Assembly (NCBI GenBank): GCA_900313015.1
Contig: OMPR01000004.1
Span: 223,239-287,238 of the forward strand
DNA: 64,000 nucleotides
Direction: 5' to 3'
From: Rhodobacteraceae bacterium EL53
Lineage (GTDB): Bacteria > Pseudomonadota > Alphaproteobacteria > Rhodobacterales > Rhodobacteraceae
Each line of letters begins with the position of its first letter. Position 1 is the first letter of the stretch. Both the position numbers and the translations under genes were made by a program. Shown one piece after another: positions 45,245 through 55,067 of this stretch. The notes under the pieces are model-generated. The model worked only from the letters and a program-made list of their open reading frames with translations. It was not told where the DNA came from and searched no databases.

Positions 45245-45778
45245 ATGGCGAAACGGTGGTACTCGGTGAGCGTACTCTCGAACTTCGAAAAGAAGATCGC
45301 GGAACAGATCCGGACCTCGGTCGCGGAGCACGGTCTTGAAGACGAATTTGGCGAAGTGCTGGTCCCCACCGAAGAGGTGATCGAAATCCGTCGTGGTAAA
45401 AAGGTTACGACTGAGCGCCGCTTTATGCCCGGTTATGTTCTGGTGCATATGGAAATGAGCGACCAGGGTTACCACTTGGTAAACTCGATCAACCGCGTCA
45501 CCGGTTTCTTGGGCCCTCAGGGTCGCCCGATGCCAATGCGCGATGCCGAAGTGAACCAGATCCTGAACCGTGTTCAGGAAGGTGAAGAAGCACCACGCAC
45601 GCTGATCTCGTTCGAGATTGGTGAAAAGGTCAAAGTCAATGACGGTCCGTTCGAAGATTTCGACGGCATGGTCGAAGGTGTGGACGACGAAAGCCAAAAG
45701 CTGAAGGTCACTGTATCGATCTTTGGCCGGGAAACTCCGGTCGAGCTGGATTTCACTCAGGTTACCAAGCAAGTTTAA
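45245..45778 (+). CDS. nusG: transcription factor NusG
   Basis: A 177-residue NusG with the RNA-polymerase-binding N-terminal domain ([20 protein letters not shown]) and a C-terminal KOW domain ([20 protein letters not shown]). It couples transcription to Rho and the ribosome. Normal length. Confidence 0.96.
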   Translation: MAKRWYSVSVLSNFEKKIAEQIRTSVAEHGLEDEFGEVLVPTEEVIEIRRGKKVTTERRFMPGYVLVHMEMSDQGYHLVNSINRVTGFLGPQGRPMPMRDAEVNQILNRVQEGEEAPRTLISFEIGEKVKVNDGPFEDFDGMVEGVDDESQKLKVTVSIFGRETPVELDFTQVTKQV

Positions 45779-45801
45779 CAAGCTTTGCCTGGAAATTTCT
45801 G

Positions 45802-45836
45802 ACGCCACAGTGCTTTAAGCACTGTGGCGTTTTTTT
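45802..45836 (+). terminator. rho-independent terminator after nusG
   Basis: ACGCCACAGTGC and GCACTGTGGCGT form a perfect 12-bp stem with loop TTTAA and a following T-run. Confidence 0.92.
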
Positions 45837-45960
45837 GTGCTCGTTTACCAATTCAAAGTGACAAGTTCGAGGTCCACATGATCGCAATTCAGATATCGAG
45901 TTTCGTTTTTTCTTAACCTTGCTTTGGGTGTTTTTGTCTTTTAGGCAGCTTCAAAAGCAC

Positions 45961-46284
45961 ATGTCTGATAGCGCGGCGCGAATAGTCGTATTGAGCGCTG
46001 CGGCGGCACAGGCAAAGATCGCGCGCTGGATTGGGATTGCCCTCATGGCGGTTGGGGCACTTTTTCTTATTATGCATCAAGATTGGACAGTTTTTACTTT
46101 CGTTCTGCTGGCTTCGTCGGGGCTTTGTGTTTGTGCTTTTTCCTTGGTTCAAGTGGGGCGGGTCATTTGGGCTGGGCTGGTAAAAAGTGGATGTGACGTC
46201 GGAATGTCAAAGCGCAAAACTCTCTTGGAGGCTGTTTCCTTCACAGTGGGAGCTTGGGTGTTGCTTAGGTTAGACCTGATTTGA
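45961..46284 (+). CDS. hypothetical small membrane protein
   Basis: A 107-residue protein with two hydrophobic segments (about residues 25-42 and 48-68) and a possible third near the C-terminus. The start at MSDSAARIV (45961) is preferred over an ATG at 45919; neither has a clear ribosome site. I recognise no family. It lies between the nusG terminator and the rplK leader, a place where many bacteria have no gene. Confidence 0.5.
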   Translation: MSDSAARIVVLSAAAAQAKIARWIGIALMAVGALFLIMHQDWTVFTFVLLASSGLCVCAFSLVQVGRVIWAGLVKSGCDVGMSKRKTLLEAVSFTVGAWVLLRLDLI

Positions 46285-46448
46285 AGGGTGCGGCGGTAGG
46301 CTTTGAGTGGTGAGCGCTGGTATTAGGCTCGTATTCAGATCGCTGATGTTGCTGGGTCGCCCTATCTCAGACCACTTGCCAATCTCGTGGTTCCACTGTA
46401 CTAGCCGGCTCTATCGTCTTTGGGCGAGATTCTCTTGTGGGAGATTCG

Positions 46449-46506
46449 GAGATCGCGATCTCTGATCGGACCACGCAACCAAATGTGGATAGGACGCGTC
46501 CTATCC
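46449..46506 (+). promoter_or_regulatory. two perfect palindromes in the rplK leader
   Basis: GAGATCGCGATCTC (46449-46462, 14 bp) and GGATAGGACGCGTCCTATCC (46487-46506, 20 bp) lie just before rplK, the second ending 19 bases from its ATG and six to nine bases before the GAAAGGA ribosome site. In RNA they would be perfect hairpins. An L1-type autoregulatory site or an operator is possible. The rest of the 241-base gap shows nothing else clear. Confidence 0.55.
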
Positions 46507-46525
46507 TTGTTGAAAGGAAAACCAA

Positions 46526-46951
46526 ATGGCTAAGAAGCTTGTTGGTTCGATGAAGCTGCAGGTTCCTGCAGGTCAGGCAAACCCATCCCCGCCAGTCGGC
46601 CCCGCATTGGGTCAGCGCGGCATTAACATCATGGAATTCTGTAAGGCGTTCAACGCTAAGACAGCTGACCTGGAGCCCGGCGCTCCTTGCCCGACCGTGA
46701 TCACCTACTATCAGGACAAGTCCTTTACCATGGACATCAAGACGCCACCTGCGTCTTACTACCTGAAGAAGGCTGCCAAGGTTAAGTCTGGCGCGAAAAC
46801 TCCTTCGCGTGAAACTGTTGGCTCCGTGACCGCGGCTCAGGTGAAAGAAATCGCCGAAGCCAAGATGAAAGATCTGAACGCGAACGATATCGAAGCCGCG
46901 ATGCAGATTATCCTGGGCTCTGCCCGCTCTATGGGCATCGAGGTGAAGTAA
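46526..46951 (+). CDS. rplK: 50S ribosomal protein L11
   Basis: A 141-residue L11 with the N-terminal stalk-base domain ([21 protein letters not shown]) and C-terminal RNA-binding domain ending [14 protein letters not shown] ([11 protein letters not shown]). A GAAAGGA ribosome site precedes the ATG. rplA starts one base after its stop codon. Confidence 0.97.
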   Translation: MAKKLVGSMKLQVPAGQANPSPPVGPALGQRGINIMEFCKAFNAKTADLEPGAPCPTVITYYQDKSFTMDIKTPPASYYLKKAAKVKSGAKTPSRETVGSVTAAQVKEIAEAKMKDLNANDIEAAMQIILGSARSMGIEVK

Positions 46952-46952
46952 G

Positions 46953-47654
46953 ATGGCTAAATTGGGTAAACGCACAACCGCCGCTCGCGAAGCATTCGCT
47001 GGCAAAGAAAACCTGACCGTTGAAGAAGCTGTAACATTGCTGAAAGCAAATGCAGTTGCAAAATTCGACGAGACCATAGAAATCGCAATGTCGCTGGGTG
47101 TTGATACACGTCACGCGGACCAGATGGTTCGTGGCGTAATCGGCCTGCCTAACGGCACCGGTAAATCCATGCGCGTTGCAGTCTTCGCACGTGGCCCGAA
47201 AGCTGAAGAAGCTCAGGCCGCTGGTGCAGACATCGTTGGCGCAGAAGACCTGATGGAATCCATTCAGGGCGGCAACATCGATTTCGATCGTTGTATCGCT
47301 ACGCCTGACATGATGCCTATCGTAGGTCGTCTGGGTAAAGTTCTGGGCCCCCGTAACCTGATGCCAAACCCAAAGGTTGGCACTGTGACTATGGACGTGA
47401 AAGCGGCCGTAGAAGCAGCCAAAGGTGGCGAAGTTCAGTTCAAAGCTGAAAAAGGTGGTGTTGTTCACGCGGGCATCGGCAAAGCGTCTTTCGACGAAGC
47501 CAAGCTGGTTGAAAACATCCGTGCCTTTGTTGGTGCTGTTCAGAAGGCTCGTCCTTCGGGCGCCAAAGGTGCTTACATGAAGAAAATTGCGCTGTCCTCG
47601 ACCATGGGTCCTGGCTTGACCGTTTCGGTCGACAACGCGACAGATGCTGAATAA
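46953..47654 (+). CDS. rplA: 50S ribosomal protein L1
   Basis: A 233-residue L1 with the two-domain pattern and the signature [19 protein letters not shown]. In other bacteria L1 represses its own rplKA transcript. A terminator follows, ending this part of the ribosomal operon. Confidence 0.97.
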   Translation: MAKLGKRTTAAREAFAGKENLTVEEAVTLLKANAVAKFDETIEIAMSLGVDTRHADQMVRGVIGLPNGTGKSMRVAVFARGPKAEEAQAAGADIVGAEDLMESIQGGNIDFDRCIATPDMMPIVGRLGKVLGPRNLMPNPKVGTVTMDVKAAVEAAKGGEVQFKAEKGGVVHAGIGKASFDEAKLVENIRAFVGAVQKARPSGAKGAYMKKIALSSTMGPGLTVSVDNATDAE

Positions 47655-47677
47655 TTTATTCATCTGCGACTGATTGG

Positions 47678-47708
47678 AAAGAGCGTCCCCTTTTGGGGGC
47701 GCTCTTTT
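47678..47708 (+). terminator. rho-independent terminator after rplA
   Basis: AAAGAGCGTCCCC and GGGGGCGCTCTTT form a 13-bp stem with one wobble, loop TTTT, then TTT. Confidence 0.9.
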
Positions 47709-47934
47709 CGTTTTGAGATGCGCTGTCGAAAATACCTCAGAAAATGGAAATTTAAGAGGGCGGTAAGTCCTCTCTATGTAAGTAATAGGCGGTGTGTTAT
47801 AGAATTGAAAAAAATAGCCGCCCTGTGTTTCATTGAAGTTGACAGGTTTATGCGCCCAAAGGGCGGACATTGAGAGCGGTGAATAGAGATTGAGCAACCC
47901 TTGCGCCCTTGTGGGTGACGAAACAGGTATAGGC

Positions 47935-48876
47935 ATGTCAAACGAATTGGTCGATGGGGCTGGGTCCAACGTGACGGCCGAGTTACAGCAGGTGATTGAC
48001 ACCCGAGACGTGTGTGTCGCAGCACTGGAAAGCACACCTGAGGGGTTCGATCCCTGGGTGCATTACAATGTATTGTTCGACAATCGCATGGAGGCAGTTG
48101 CGGCGTGGCACGAGGCCGTTGTCGCGACCTGTGTGGCGGGACGTATTCGGCCGGGAAAGGCGACGAAGTCCCTGCACAAGCTCAAGACATTGTGCGAAGC
48201 GGCAGGGGATGTCGCGCGCAGTGATCGCCTGATCGCGCTGGTTGATCAGAACCTAGATGGGGAAACGATGGCGGTGCATGGCTTTGGCACCCAGCGTTTT
48301 GCCGAGGCCGACCACGATGCCATCTGGAAGGACCTGAAAGGCATTATTGAATATTTCGAAGACGCCGGACACAAGGTTTTCATCAATTCTGGAACCTTGT
48401 TGGGCATGGTGCGTGACGGACGGTTGATCGACCACGACGATGATATTGATATTGCCTGTATGTTGCAGGCGAAAAACCAAGTTCGTGTTGCGCACGAGTG
48501 GCGTGAACTTCGGGATAAATTGCAGGACGATGGCATTTTGCTCCCTAAGGCGGGTCGCATGGGGGGCATTCACAAGCTGAAAACCGCTGGCGGGTTCTCG
48601 GTTGATTTGTTTCCGGGTTGGATCCGGAAAGAGCGGGTTTTTGTGTACCCTCATACCAAGGGAGAGTTGCATCAGGATGAAGTTTTCCCGCTCAAATCGT
48701 GCCCAATTTCCGGCGCGCCCATTCCGGCGCAACCTGAAAAGATGCTGGAATTGAACTATGGACCCGGATGGCAGACGCCTGATCCGCATTATCGTTTCGA
48801 TTTTGGCGAAGCGAAATTTAAGTACTTTCGTGTTCTTGTGAGAGAGTTCCGCAAAATGCGTGAGGGTGCCAACTGA
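47935..48876 (+). CDS. LicD-family phosphotransferase
   Basis: A 313-residue protein. Residues about 135-300 match the LicD/fukutin nucleotidyltransferase fold, with SGTLLGMVRDGRLIDHDDD and the following IDIA supplying the catalytic acidic residues. The first 120 residues are a helical extension I do not recognise. LicD proteins move phosphocholine or similar groups from CDP-linked donors to surface glycans. The start is taken at ATG 47935 (MSNELVDG); a TTG at 47890 in frame is possible. Its end overlaps the cytidylyltransferase gene by one base (TGATG), implying a donor-making and donor-using pair. The AT-rich leader differs from the flanking ribosomal genes. Confidence 0.85.
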   Translation: MSNELVDGAGSNVTAELQQVIDTRDVCVAALESTPEGFDPWVHYNVLFDNRMEAVAAWHEAVVATCVAGRIRPGKATKSLHKLKTLCEAAGDVARSDRLIALVDQNLDGETMAVHGFGTQRFAEADHDAIWKDLKGIIEYFEDAGHKVFINSGTLLGMVRDGRLIDHDDDIDIACMLQAKNQVRVAHEWRELRDKLQDDGILLPKAGRMGGIHKLKTAGGFSVDLFPGWIRKERVFVYPHTKGELHQDEVFPLKSCPISGAPIPAQPEKMLELNYGPGWQTPDPHYRFDFGEAKFKYFRVLVREFRKMREGAN

Positions 48877-49295
48877 TGTATCAGCAGAAACCATATGGGG
48901 TCGTGTTGACCTACGGCACGTTTGATCTGTTCCATGCGGGGCATGTGCGTTTGTTGGAGCGTATTGCGGCTTTGGGATCTTATGTGATTGTTGGGTGTTC
49001 GACTGATGAGTTCAACTCGGGCAAGGGGAAGGTTACGGCCATTCCCTACGAAGACCGCGTTGAGGTTCTGAATGCTTGCAAGTTTGTGGATCTGGTCATT
49101 CCAGAGACGGCTTGGGATCAGAAGCCGGGCGATATCAAAACGCATGGTGCTGAGTTGTTTGTGATGGGCGATGATTGGGCGGGTGAGTTTGATGATCTGA
49201 AGGCGCATTGTGAGGTTTTGTATTTGCCACGCACGCCTGATATTTCCAGCACGCAGATCAAGCATACCGTTAAATGCGCCTCGGCTTCGTCTTAA
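48876..49295 (+). CDS. TagD-like glycerol-3-phosphate cytidylyltransferase
   Basis: A 139-residue cytidylyltransferase close to TagD in sequence. It has the HxGH motif in GTFDLFHAGHVRLLERIAAL, the middle VMGDDWAG-EFD-like segment, and the C-terminal LPRTPDISSTQIK corresponding to RTEGIST. It would make CDP-glycerol or a related CDP-activated alcohol from CTP. It begins inside the stop codon of the LicD gene. Confidence 0.9.
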   Translation: MYQQKPYGVVLTYGTFDLFHAGHVRLLERIAALGSYVIVGCSTDEFNSGKGKVTAIPYEDRVEVLNACKFVDLVIPETAWDQKPGDIKTHGAELFVMGDDWAGEFDDLKAHCEVLYLPRTPDISSTQIKHTVKCASASS

Positions 49296-49383
49296 GATGT
49301 TGAGGGTCAACAGGCCCAAATTCCTGGACGGAAACAGGGCCTAACGCTTCACCTCAAAAACCGCTTGGATTTCCCTGATAAAA

Positions 49384-49627
49384 CGCCTAATGCTCTAGGC
49401 GCAACTCAGCGTGCGATTCGTCGTGCGCTGTGTTGCGTTTCGTCCTAGACGGTGGGTGAGGCTGGTGTTTGTTGTTAAGTGGGCTGTTAGGTCAACTTAA
49501 GAACGTGCCAAAATCATAATTCCTGCCAGAGACGGGAAAGACCAGATTATTCGAGGGTTTTACCTTCGGGCGATTTTTGGCTCCACCCCGTAATAACGGA
49601 CCTGAACGCCGGGTTAGCGCCCGGCAA
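49384..49627 (+). other. rplJ leader with several hairpins (possible L10 leader)
   Basis: The 374-base gap before rplJ contains CGCCTA/TAGGCG (49384-49401), a bigger stem GCAAC-t-CAGCG with CGCTG-t-GTTGC (49401-49436), and GCCGGG/CCCGGC near 49613-49627. Bacterial rplJL transcripts carry an L10-binding leader, so a translational control RNA is likely. No gene is visible. Exact structure not determined. Confidence 0.45.
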
Positions 49628-49669
49628 AATTGAGCCGGGATGTTCGACATCCCAAACTTGGAGAGAACT

Positions 49670-50188
49670 GTGGATAGAGCCCAGAAAGAGAAAGTGGTCG
49701 AGGAACTCGGCCAAATCTTCGAAAGCTCTGGCGTCGTAGTGGTTGCCCACTACGTCGGTCTGACAGTTGCTGAAATGCAAGATCTGCGCGCGCGTGCACG
49801 CGATGCGGGTGGATCTGTGCGTGTTGCCAAAAACAGGCTCGCCAAAATCGCCCTTGAGGGTAAGACATGTGAAAGCATTTCTGACCTGCTGACAGGGATG
49901 ACCGTTCTAACCTATTCTGAGGATCCCGTGGCAGCAGCCAAGGTAGCCGAAGACTTCGCCAAGGAGAACAAAAAGTTCGAAATCCTTGGCGGTGCAATGG
50001 GTGAAAACGCTCTGGATCGTGCTGGCGTTACCGCCGTGTCGAAAATGCCTTCGCGGGACGAGCTTATTGCTCAGATCGCAAGCTGCATTGGCGCACCGGC
50101 ATCCAACATCGCTGGCGCAATTGGCGCACCTGCAAGCAACATCGCAAGCATCCTTTCGACCATCGAAGAGAAGGCGGAAGCTGCGTAA
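49670..50188 (+). CDS. rplJ: 50S ribosomal protein L10
   Basis: A 172-residue L10, stalk base protein. The start is GTG at 49670 with GGAGAG four bases upstream, giving the conserved beginning [17 protein letters not shown]; an ATG ten codons upstream is rejected. The C-terminal part has the repeated IGAPASNIA segments that hold L7/L12 dimers. Confidence 0.96.
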   Translation: MDRAQKEKVVEELGQIFESSGVVVVAHYVGLTVAEMQDLRARARDAGGSVRVAKNRLAKIALEGKTCESISDLLTGMTVLTYSEDPVAAAKVAEDFAKENKKFEILGGAMGENALDRAGVTAVSKMPSRDELIAQIASCIGAPASNIAGAIGAPASNIASILSTIEEKAEAA

Positions 50189-50269
50189 GCGGTTGGCACT
50201 GAATGACCGATGTGGGGCACGTGCCCTGACGTTGGAACACACACACTGTAAACGGAAAGAGCTGATACA

Positions 50270-50638
50270 ATGGCTGATCTGAAAGCACTCGCAGAAAGCA
50301 TCGTGGGTCTGACCCTGCTGGAAGCACAAGAACTGAAAACCATCCTGAAGGATGAGTACGGCATCGAGCCCGCAGCTGGCGGCGCAGTTGTCATGGCAGC
50401 CGCCGAAGGTGGCGCTGCTGAAGAAGAAAAAACCGAATTCGACGTCGTTCTGAAGAACGCCGGCGCTTCGAAAATCAATGTGATCAAAGAAGTTCGCGGC
50501 ATCACCGGTCTTGGCCTGAAAGAAGCCAAAGAGCTGGTCGAAGCTGGCGGCAAGATCAAAGAAGGCGTGTCGAAAGACGAAGCCGAAGAAGTAAAAGGCA
50601 AGCTGGAAGCAGCTGGCGCCGAAGTAGAAGTGGCCTAA
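50270..50638 (+). CDS. rplL: 50S ribosomal protein L7/L12
   Basis: A 122-residue L7/L12 with the N-terminal dimer domain ([19 protein letters not shown]), an Ala/Gly hinge (about residues 36-54) and the C-terminal factor-binding domain ([20 protein letters not shown]). It is followed by a hairpin and then rpoB. Confidence 0.97.
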   Translation: MADLKALAESIVGLTLLEAQELKTILKDEYGIEPAAGGAVVMAAAEGGAAEEEKTEFDVVLKNAGASKINVIKEVRGITGLGLKEAKELVEAGGKIKEGVSKDEAEEVKGKLEAAGAEVEVA

Positions 50639-50672
50639 GCCGCTTGGTGGGAATTTCCCACCGCAAGAATTT

Positions 50673-50702
50673 GGCTGGGCCCGGAGAAATCCGGGTCCAG
50701 CC
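50673..50702 (+). terminator. attenuator-like hairpin between rplL and rpoB
   Basis: GGCTGGGCCCGGA and TCCGGGTCCAGCC form a 13-bp stem with one wobble and a GAAA loop, without a T-run. A smaller stem GGTGGGA/TCCCACC precedes it (50645-50662). In E. coli this gap contains an attenuator and an RNase III site. Confidence 0.55.
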
Positions 50703-50884
50703 GAACCTGTCTTAGAAAAGGCTTTCGTGGAAAAGCGTTTTCTAAGGCAAGTTTGAAAGGATCGGGAGGCCGCCAATCGGGACGGTGGCCATGAATTGAT
50801 CCAAACATGCTGTCTCGTATGGGCAAGGCGCCGGAGCCCGGCGGCGTCCTTGACCGGTGAGAAACTAAAAAGGTGACCTCAGAC

Positions 50885-53800
50885 ATGGCTCAATCGTTCC
50901 TTGGCCAGAAACGTCTTCGGAAATACTATGGCAAAATCCGCGAAGTGCTGGATATGCCTAACCTCATCGAGGTTCAGAAATCATCTTATGATCTCTTCTT
51001 GCGCTCTGGTGATGCGCTGCAGCCGCTTGACGGCGAAGGCATCATGGGTGTGTTTCAGTCAGTTTTCCCGATCAAAGATTTCAACGAAACTTCTGTATTG
51101 GAGTTCGTGAAATACGATCTGGAAAAACCCAAGTACGACGTCGAAGAGTGCATGCAGCGCGACATGACCTACAGCGCGCCGCTGAAGGTGACGTTGCGTT
51201 TGATCGTGTTTGATATTGATGAAGATACCGGTGCCAAATCGGTCAAGGACATCAAAGAACAAGACGTGTTCATGGGCGACATGCCTCTGATGACGCCGAA
51301 CGGCACATTTGTTGTGAACGGCACAGAGCGTGTAATCGTATCCCAGATGCACCGCTCGCCAGGCGTGTTCTTTGATCACGACAAGGGCAAAACGCATTCT
51401 TCGGGCAAATTGCTGTTTGCTTGCCGCATCATCCCGTACCGCGGCAGCTGGTTGGACTTTGAATTCGACGCCAAAGATATCGTGTACGCGCGTATCGACC
51501 GTCGTCGTAAGCTGCCTGTGACCACCCTGCTGTACGCACTGGGGCTGGACCAAGAAGCGATCATGGATGCCTATTATGACACCGTGTCCTTCAAGCTTGA
51601 AAAGAACAAAGGTTGGGTCACACCGTTCTTCCCGAACCGTGTTCGTGGCACGCGACCGACTTATGATCTGGTTGACGCGGCAACAGGTGAAATCATTGCC
51701 GACGCTGGCAAGAAGGTTACACCGCGCGCTGTTAAAAAGCTGATCGACGAAGGCACAGTCACCGACTTGTTGGTTCCTTTTGAGCATATCGTTGGCAAAT
51801 TTGTTGCCGAAGATCTGATCAATGAAGAAACTGGTGCCATCTATGTTGAAGCTGGTGATGAGCTGACGCTGGAGTATGACAAGGACGGCGATCTGATCGG
51901 CGGCACTGTCAAAGAGCTGATCGATGCTGGCGTGACCGAGATTCCCGTTCTCGACATCGACAACATCAATGTTGGCCCTTACATGCGCAACACCATGGCG
52001 ATGGACAAAAACATGGGTCGCGACACTGCGCTCATGGACATCTACCGCGTCATGCGTCCGGGCGAGCCACCCACCGTTGAAGCGGCTTCGTCGCTGTTTG
52101 ATACGTTGTTCTTCGATAGCGAACGCTATGACCTGTCCGCCGTTGGCCGGGTGAAAATGAACATGCGTCTGGCTCTGGATGCCGAAGATACTCAGCGGAC
52201 CCTGCGCAAAGCAGACATCGTTGCCTGTATCAAAGCTCTGGTTATGCTGCGCGACGGCAAAGGCGACATCGACGACATTGACCACCTCGGCAACCGTCGT
52301 GTGCGTTCTGTTGGCGAACTGATGGAAAACCAGTACCGCGTCGGTCTGCTGCGCATGGAACGTGCGATCAAAGAGCGTATGTCCAGCGTCGAAATCGACA
52401 CTGTGATGCCGCAGGATCTGATCAACGCCAAGCCAGCTGCTGCTGCTGTTCGCGAATTCTTCGGCTCATCGCAGCTGTCGCAGTTCATGGACCAAACCAA
52501 CCCGCTGTCCGAAGTGACACACAAACGCCGTCTCTCGGCGCTTGGACCCGGTGGTTTGACTCGTGAGCGCGCTGGCTTTGAGGTACGTGACGTTCACGCC
52601 ACGCACTATGGTCGTATGTGTCCGATTGAAACGCCCGAAGGTCCGAACATTGGTCTGATCAACTCGTTGGCCACCTTTGCACGCGTCAACAAGTACGGCT
52701 TTATCGAAACGCCTTACCGCGTTGTGACCGATGCCAAAGTGACTGACGAAGTGCACTATATGTCAGCCACCGAGGAAATGCGTCACACTGTGGCGCAGGC
52801 CAACGCGACGCTGGACGAAGATGGCAAGTTCATCAACGATCTGGTGTCTACACGTCAGTCCGGGGATTACACCTTGGCGCCACGTGAAAACGTTGACTTG
52901 ATTGACGTTTCGCCAAAGCAGTTGGTCTCGGTCGCGGCCTCGTTGATTCCGTTCCTAGAAAATGACGATGCGAACCGGGCCTTGATGGGTTCGAACATGC
53001 AACGTCAGGCGGTTCCGCTGTTGCGGGCCGAAGCTCCGCTGGTTGGGACTGGCATCGAGGAAGTTGTTGCGCGGGATTCTGGCGCGGCGATCATGGCGAA
53101 ACGTGCGGGTATCATCGACCAAGTTGATGCGCAGCGTATCGTTATTCGTGCGACGTCGGATCTGGAACTGGGTGACGCGGGTGTGGACATCTACCGCATG
53201 CGCAAATTCCAGCGTTCGAACCAGAACACCTGCATCAACCAGCGTCCGCTGGTGAAAGTAGGCGACACCGTCATGAAGGGCGAAGTTATCGCTGACGGTC
53301 CGTCGACAGATATGGGCGAACTGGCTCTGGGTAAAAACGTGGTTGTCGCGTTTATGCCTTGGAACGGTTACAACTACGAAGACTCCATTCTGATCTCGGA
53401 ACGTATTGCGCGTGACGACGTGTTTACTTCGGTTCACATCGAAGAATTCGAAGTCGCTGCTCGTGACACGAAACTGGGTCCAGAAGAGATCACACGCGAC
53501 ATTCCAAACGTTGGTGAAGAAGCGCTGCGCAACCTCGACGAGGCTGGTATCGTTTATATCGGTGCGGATGTTGAGCCTGGCGATATTCTGGTTGGTAAGA
53601 TCACCCCCAAAGGTGAATCGCCAATGACACCGGAAGAGAAGCTGCTGCGCGCCATCTTTGGTGAGAAAGCTTCGGATGTGCGCGATACGTCAATGCGTGT
53701 TAAGCCGGGTGACTTTGGTACTGTTGTCGAGGTCCGCGTCTTTAACCGTCACGGTGTTGAAAAAGACGAACGTGCGTTGCAGATCGAGCGTGAGGAAGTA

Positions 53801-55018
53801 GAACGCCTTGCCCGTGACCGCGACGATGAGATGGTGATCCTGGATCGCAACATCTACGCGCGTCTCAAAGGCATGGTGCTGGGACAAACAGCGGTCAAAG
53901 GCCCCAAAGGCGTTCGCCCTGGTTCCGAAATCACCGAAGATCTGCTGAGCACGTTGATCCGTGGTCAGTGGTGGCAGCTGGCTCTGGAAGATGAGCAGAG
54001 CGCACAGGTGGTCGAGGCTCTGAACGAGCAGTACGAAGTGCAGAAGCGCGCTTTGGATGCCCGTTTTGAAGACAAGGTCGAAAAAGTCCGCCGTGGTGAT
54101 GACTTGCCACCGGGTGTGATGAAGATGGTCAAAGTGTTCATCGCGGTGAAGCGTAAGCTGCAGCCGGGTGATAAAATGGCCGGTCGTCACGGGAACAAAG
54201 GTGTTATTTCCAAGGTTGTACCTATGGAAGACATGCCATTCCTTGCCGATGGTACGCCGGTTGACTTCTGTCTGAACCCACTTGGTGTTCCGTCGCGTAT
54301 GAACGTTGGTCAGATTCTCGAAACCCACATGGGTTGGGCCGCACGCGGTCTGGGCATCAACGTTGACGAGGCTCTGCAGGAATACCGTCGTTCGGGTGAT
54401 CTGACACCGGTTCGCGAAGCCATGACCCACGCCTATGGCGATGATGTGTATGCCGAAGGTTTGGCAGACATGTCCGAGGGTGAATTGGTCGAAGCAGCGG
54501 GTAACGTGACCCGTGGTGTGCCGATTGCAACGCCGGTCTTTGATGGTGCGAAAGAAGCTGACGTTAACGACGCCCTGATGCGTGCCGGGTTCTCGGAAAG
54601 CGGTCAGTCGCAGTTGTTCGACGGTCGTACAGGCGAAATGTTTGCCCGTCCGGTGACTGTTGGCATCAAGTACCTGCTGAAACTGCACCACTTGGTCGAT
54701 GACAAGATCCACGCACGTTCAACTGGTCCGTACTCGCTCGTCACACAGCAGCCGCTGGGTGGTAAGGCGCAGTTCGGTGGTCAGCGTTTCGGGGAGATGG
54801 AGGTCTGGGCTCTGGAAGCTTATGGCGCTGCATACACCCTGCAGGAAATGTTGACCGTCAAGTCGGATGACGTTGCAGGCCGGACCAAGGTCTATGAATC
54901 GATCGTCAAGGGCGAGGACAACTTTGAAGCGGGCATTCCAGAATCGTTTAACGTTCTGGTGAAAGAAGTCCGTGGCCTCGGTCTGAACATGGAACTCCTG
55001 GATGCGGAGGAAGAGTAG
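50885..55018 (+). CDS. rpoB: DNA-directed RNA polymerase subunit beta
   Basis: A 1377-residue beta subunit. The rifampicin region reads [20 protein letters not shown] and continues [10 protein letters not shown], with the residues whose change gives resistance (D516, H526 and S531 in E. coli numbering) unaltered. The start is the ATG at 50885 ([20 protein letters not shown]); a GTG four codons upstream is rejected. An AAGGTGA site precedes it. Confidence 0.97.
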   Translation: MAQSFLGQKRLRKYYGKIREVLDMPNLIEVQKSSYDLFLRSGDALQPLDGEGIMGVFQSVFPIKDFNETSVLEFVKYDLEKPKYDVEECMQRDMTYSAPLKVTLRLIVFDIDEDTGAKSVKDIKEQDVFMGDMPLMTPNGTFVVNGTERVIVSQMHRSPGVFFDHDKGKTHSSGKLLFACRIIPYRGSWLDFEFDAKDIVYARIDRRRKLPVTTLLYALGLDQEAIMDAYYDTVSFKLEKNKGWVTPFFPNRVRGTRPTYDLVDAATGEIIADAGKKVTPRAVKKLIDEGTVTDLLVPFEHIVGKFVAEDLINEETGAIYVEAGDELTLEYDKDGDLIGGTVKELIDAGVTEIPVLDIDNINVGPYMRNTMAMDKNMGRDTALMDIYRVMRPGEPPTVEAASSLFDTLFFDSERYDLSAVGRVKMNMRLALDAEDTQRTLRKADIVACIKALVMLRDGKGDIDDIDHLGNRRVRSVGELMENQYRVGLLRMERAIKERMSSVEIDTVMPQDLINAKPAAAAVREFFGSSQLSQFMDQTNPLSEVTHKRRLSALGPGGLTRERAGFEVRDVHATHYGRMCPIETPEGPNIGLINSLATFARVNKYGFIETPYRVVTDAKVTDEVHYMSATEEMRHTVAQANATLDEDGKFINDLVSTRQSGDYTLAPRENVDLIDVSPKQLVSVAASLIPFLENDDANRALMGSNMQRQAVPLLRAEAPLVGTGIEEVVARDSGAAIMAKRAGIIDQVDAQRIVIRATSDLELGDAGVDIYRMRKFQRSNQNTCINQRPLVKVGDTVMKGEVIADGPSTDMGELALGKNVVVAFMPWNGYNYEDSILISERIARDDVFTSVHIEEFEVAARDTKLGPEEITRDIPNVGEEALRNLDEAGIVYIGADVEPGDILVGKITPKGESPMTPEEKLLRAIFGEKASDVRDTSMRVKPGDFGTVVEVRVFNRHGVEKDERALQIEREEVERLARDRDDEMVILDRNIYARLKGMVLGQTAVKGPKGVRPGSEITEDLLSTLIRGQWWQLALEDEQSAQVVEALNEQYEVQKRALDARFEDKVEKVRRGDDLPPGVMKMVKVFIAVKRKLQPGDKMAGRHGNKGVISKVVPMEDMPFLADGTPVDFCLNPLGVPSRMNVGQILETHMGWAARGLGINVDEALQEYRRSGDLTPVREAMTHAYGDDVYAEGLADMSEGELVEAAGNVTRGVPIATPVFDGAKEADVNDALMRAGFSESGQSQLFDGRTGEMFARPVTVGIKYLLKLHHLVDDKIHARSTGPYSLVTQQPLGGKAQFGGQRFGEMEVWALEAYGAAYTLQEMLTVKSDDVAGRTKVYESIVKGEDNFEAGIPESFNVLVKEVRGLGLNMELLDAEEE

Positions 55019-55067
55019 GGGCGGTCACGCCCCACACTCATCCCATCCCAATTTGTAAGGACGCAAA

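Noticed and set aside
50873..50884. GTG start four codons upstream of rpoB
   Set aside because: It would lie in the ribosome-site region, and the ATG at 50885 gives the conserved MAQSF beginning.
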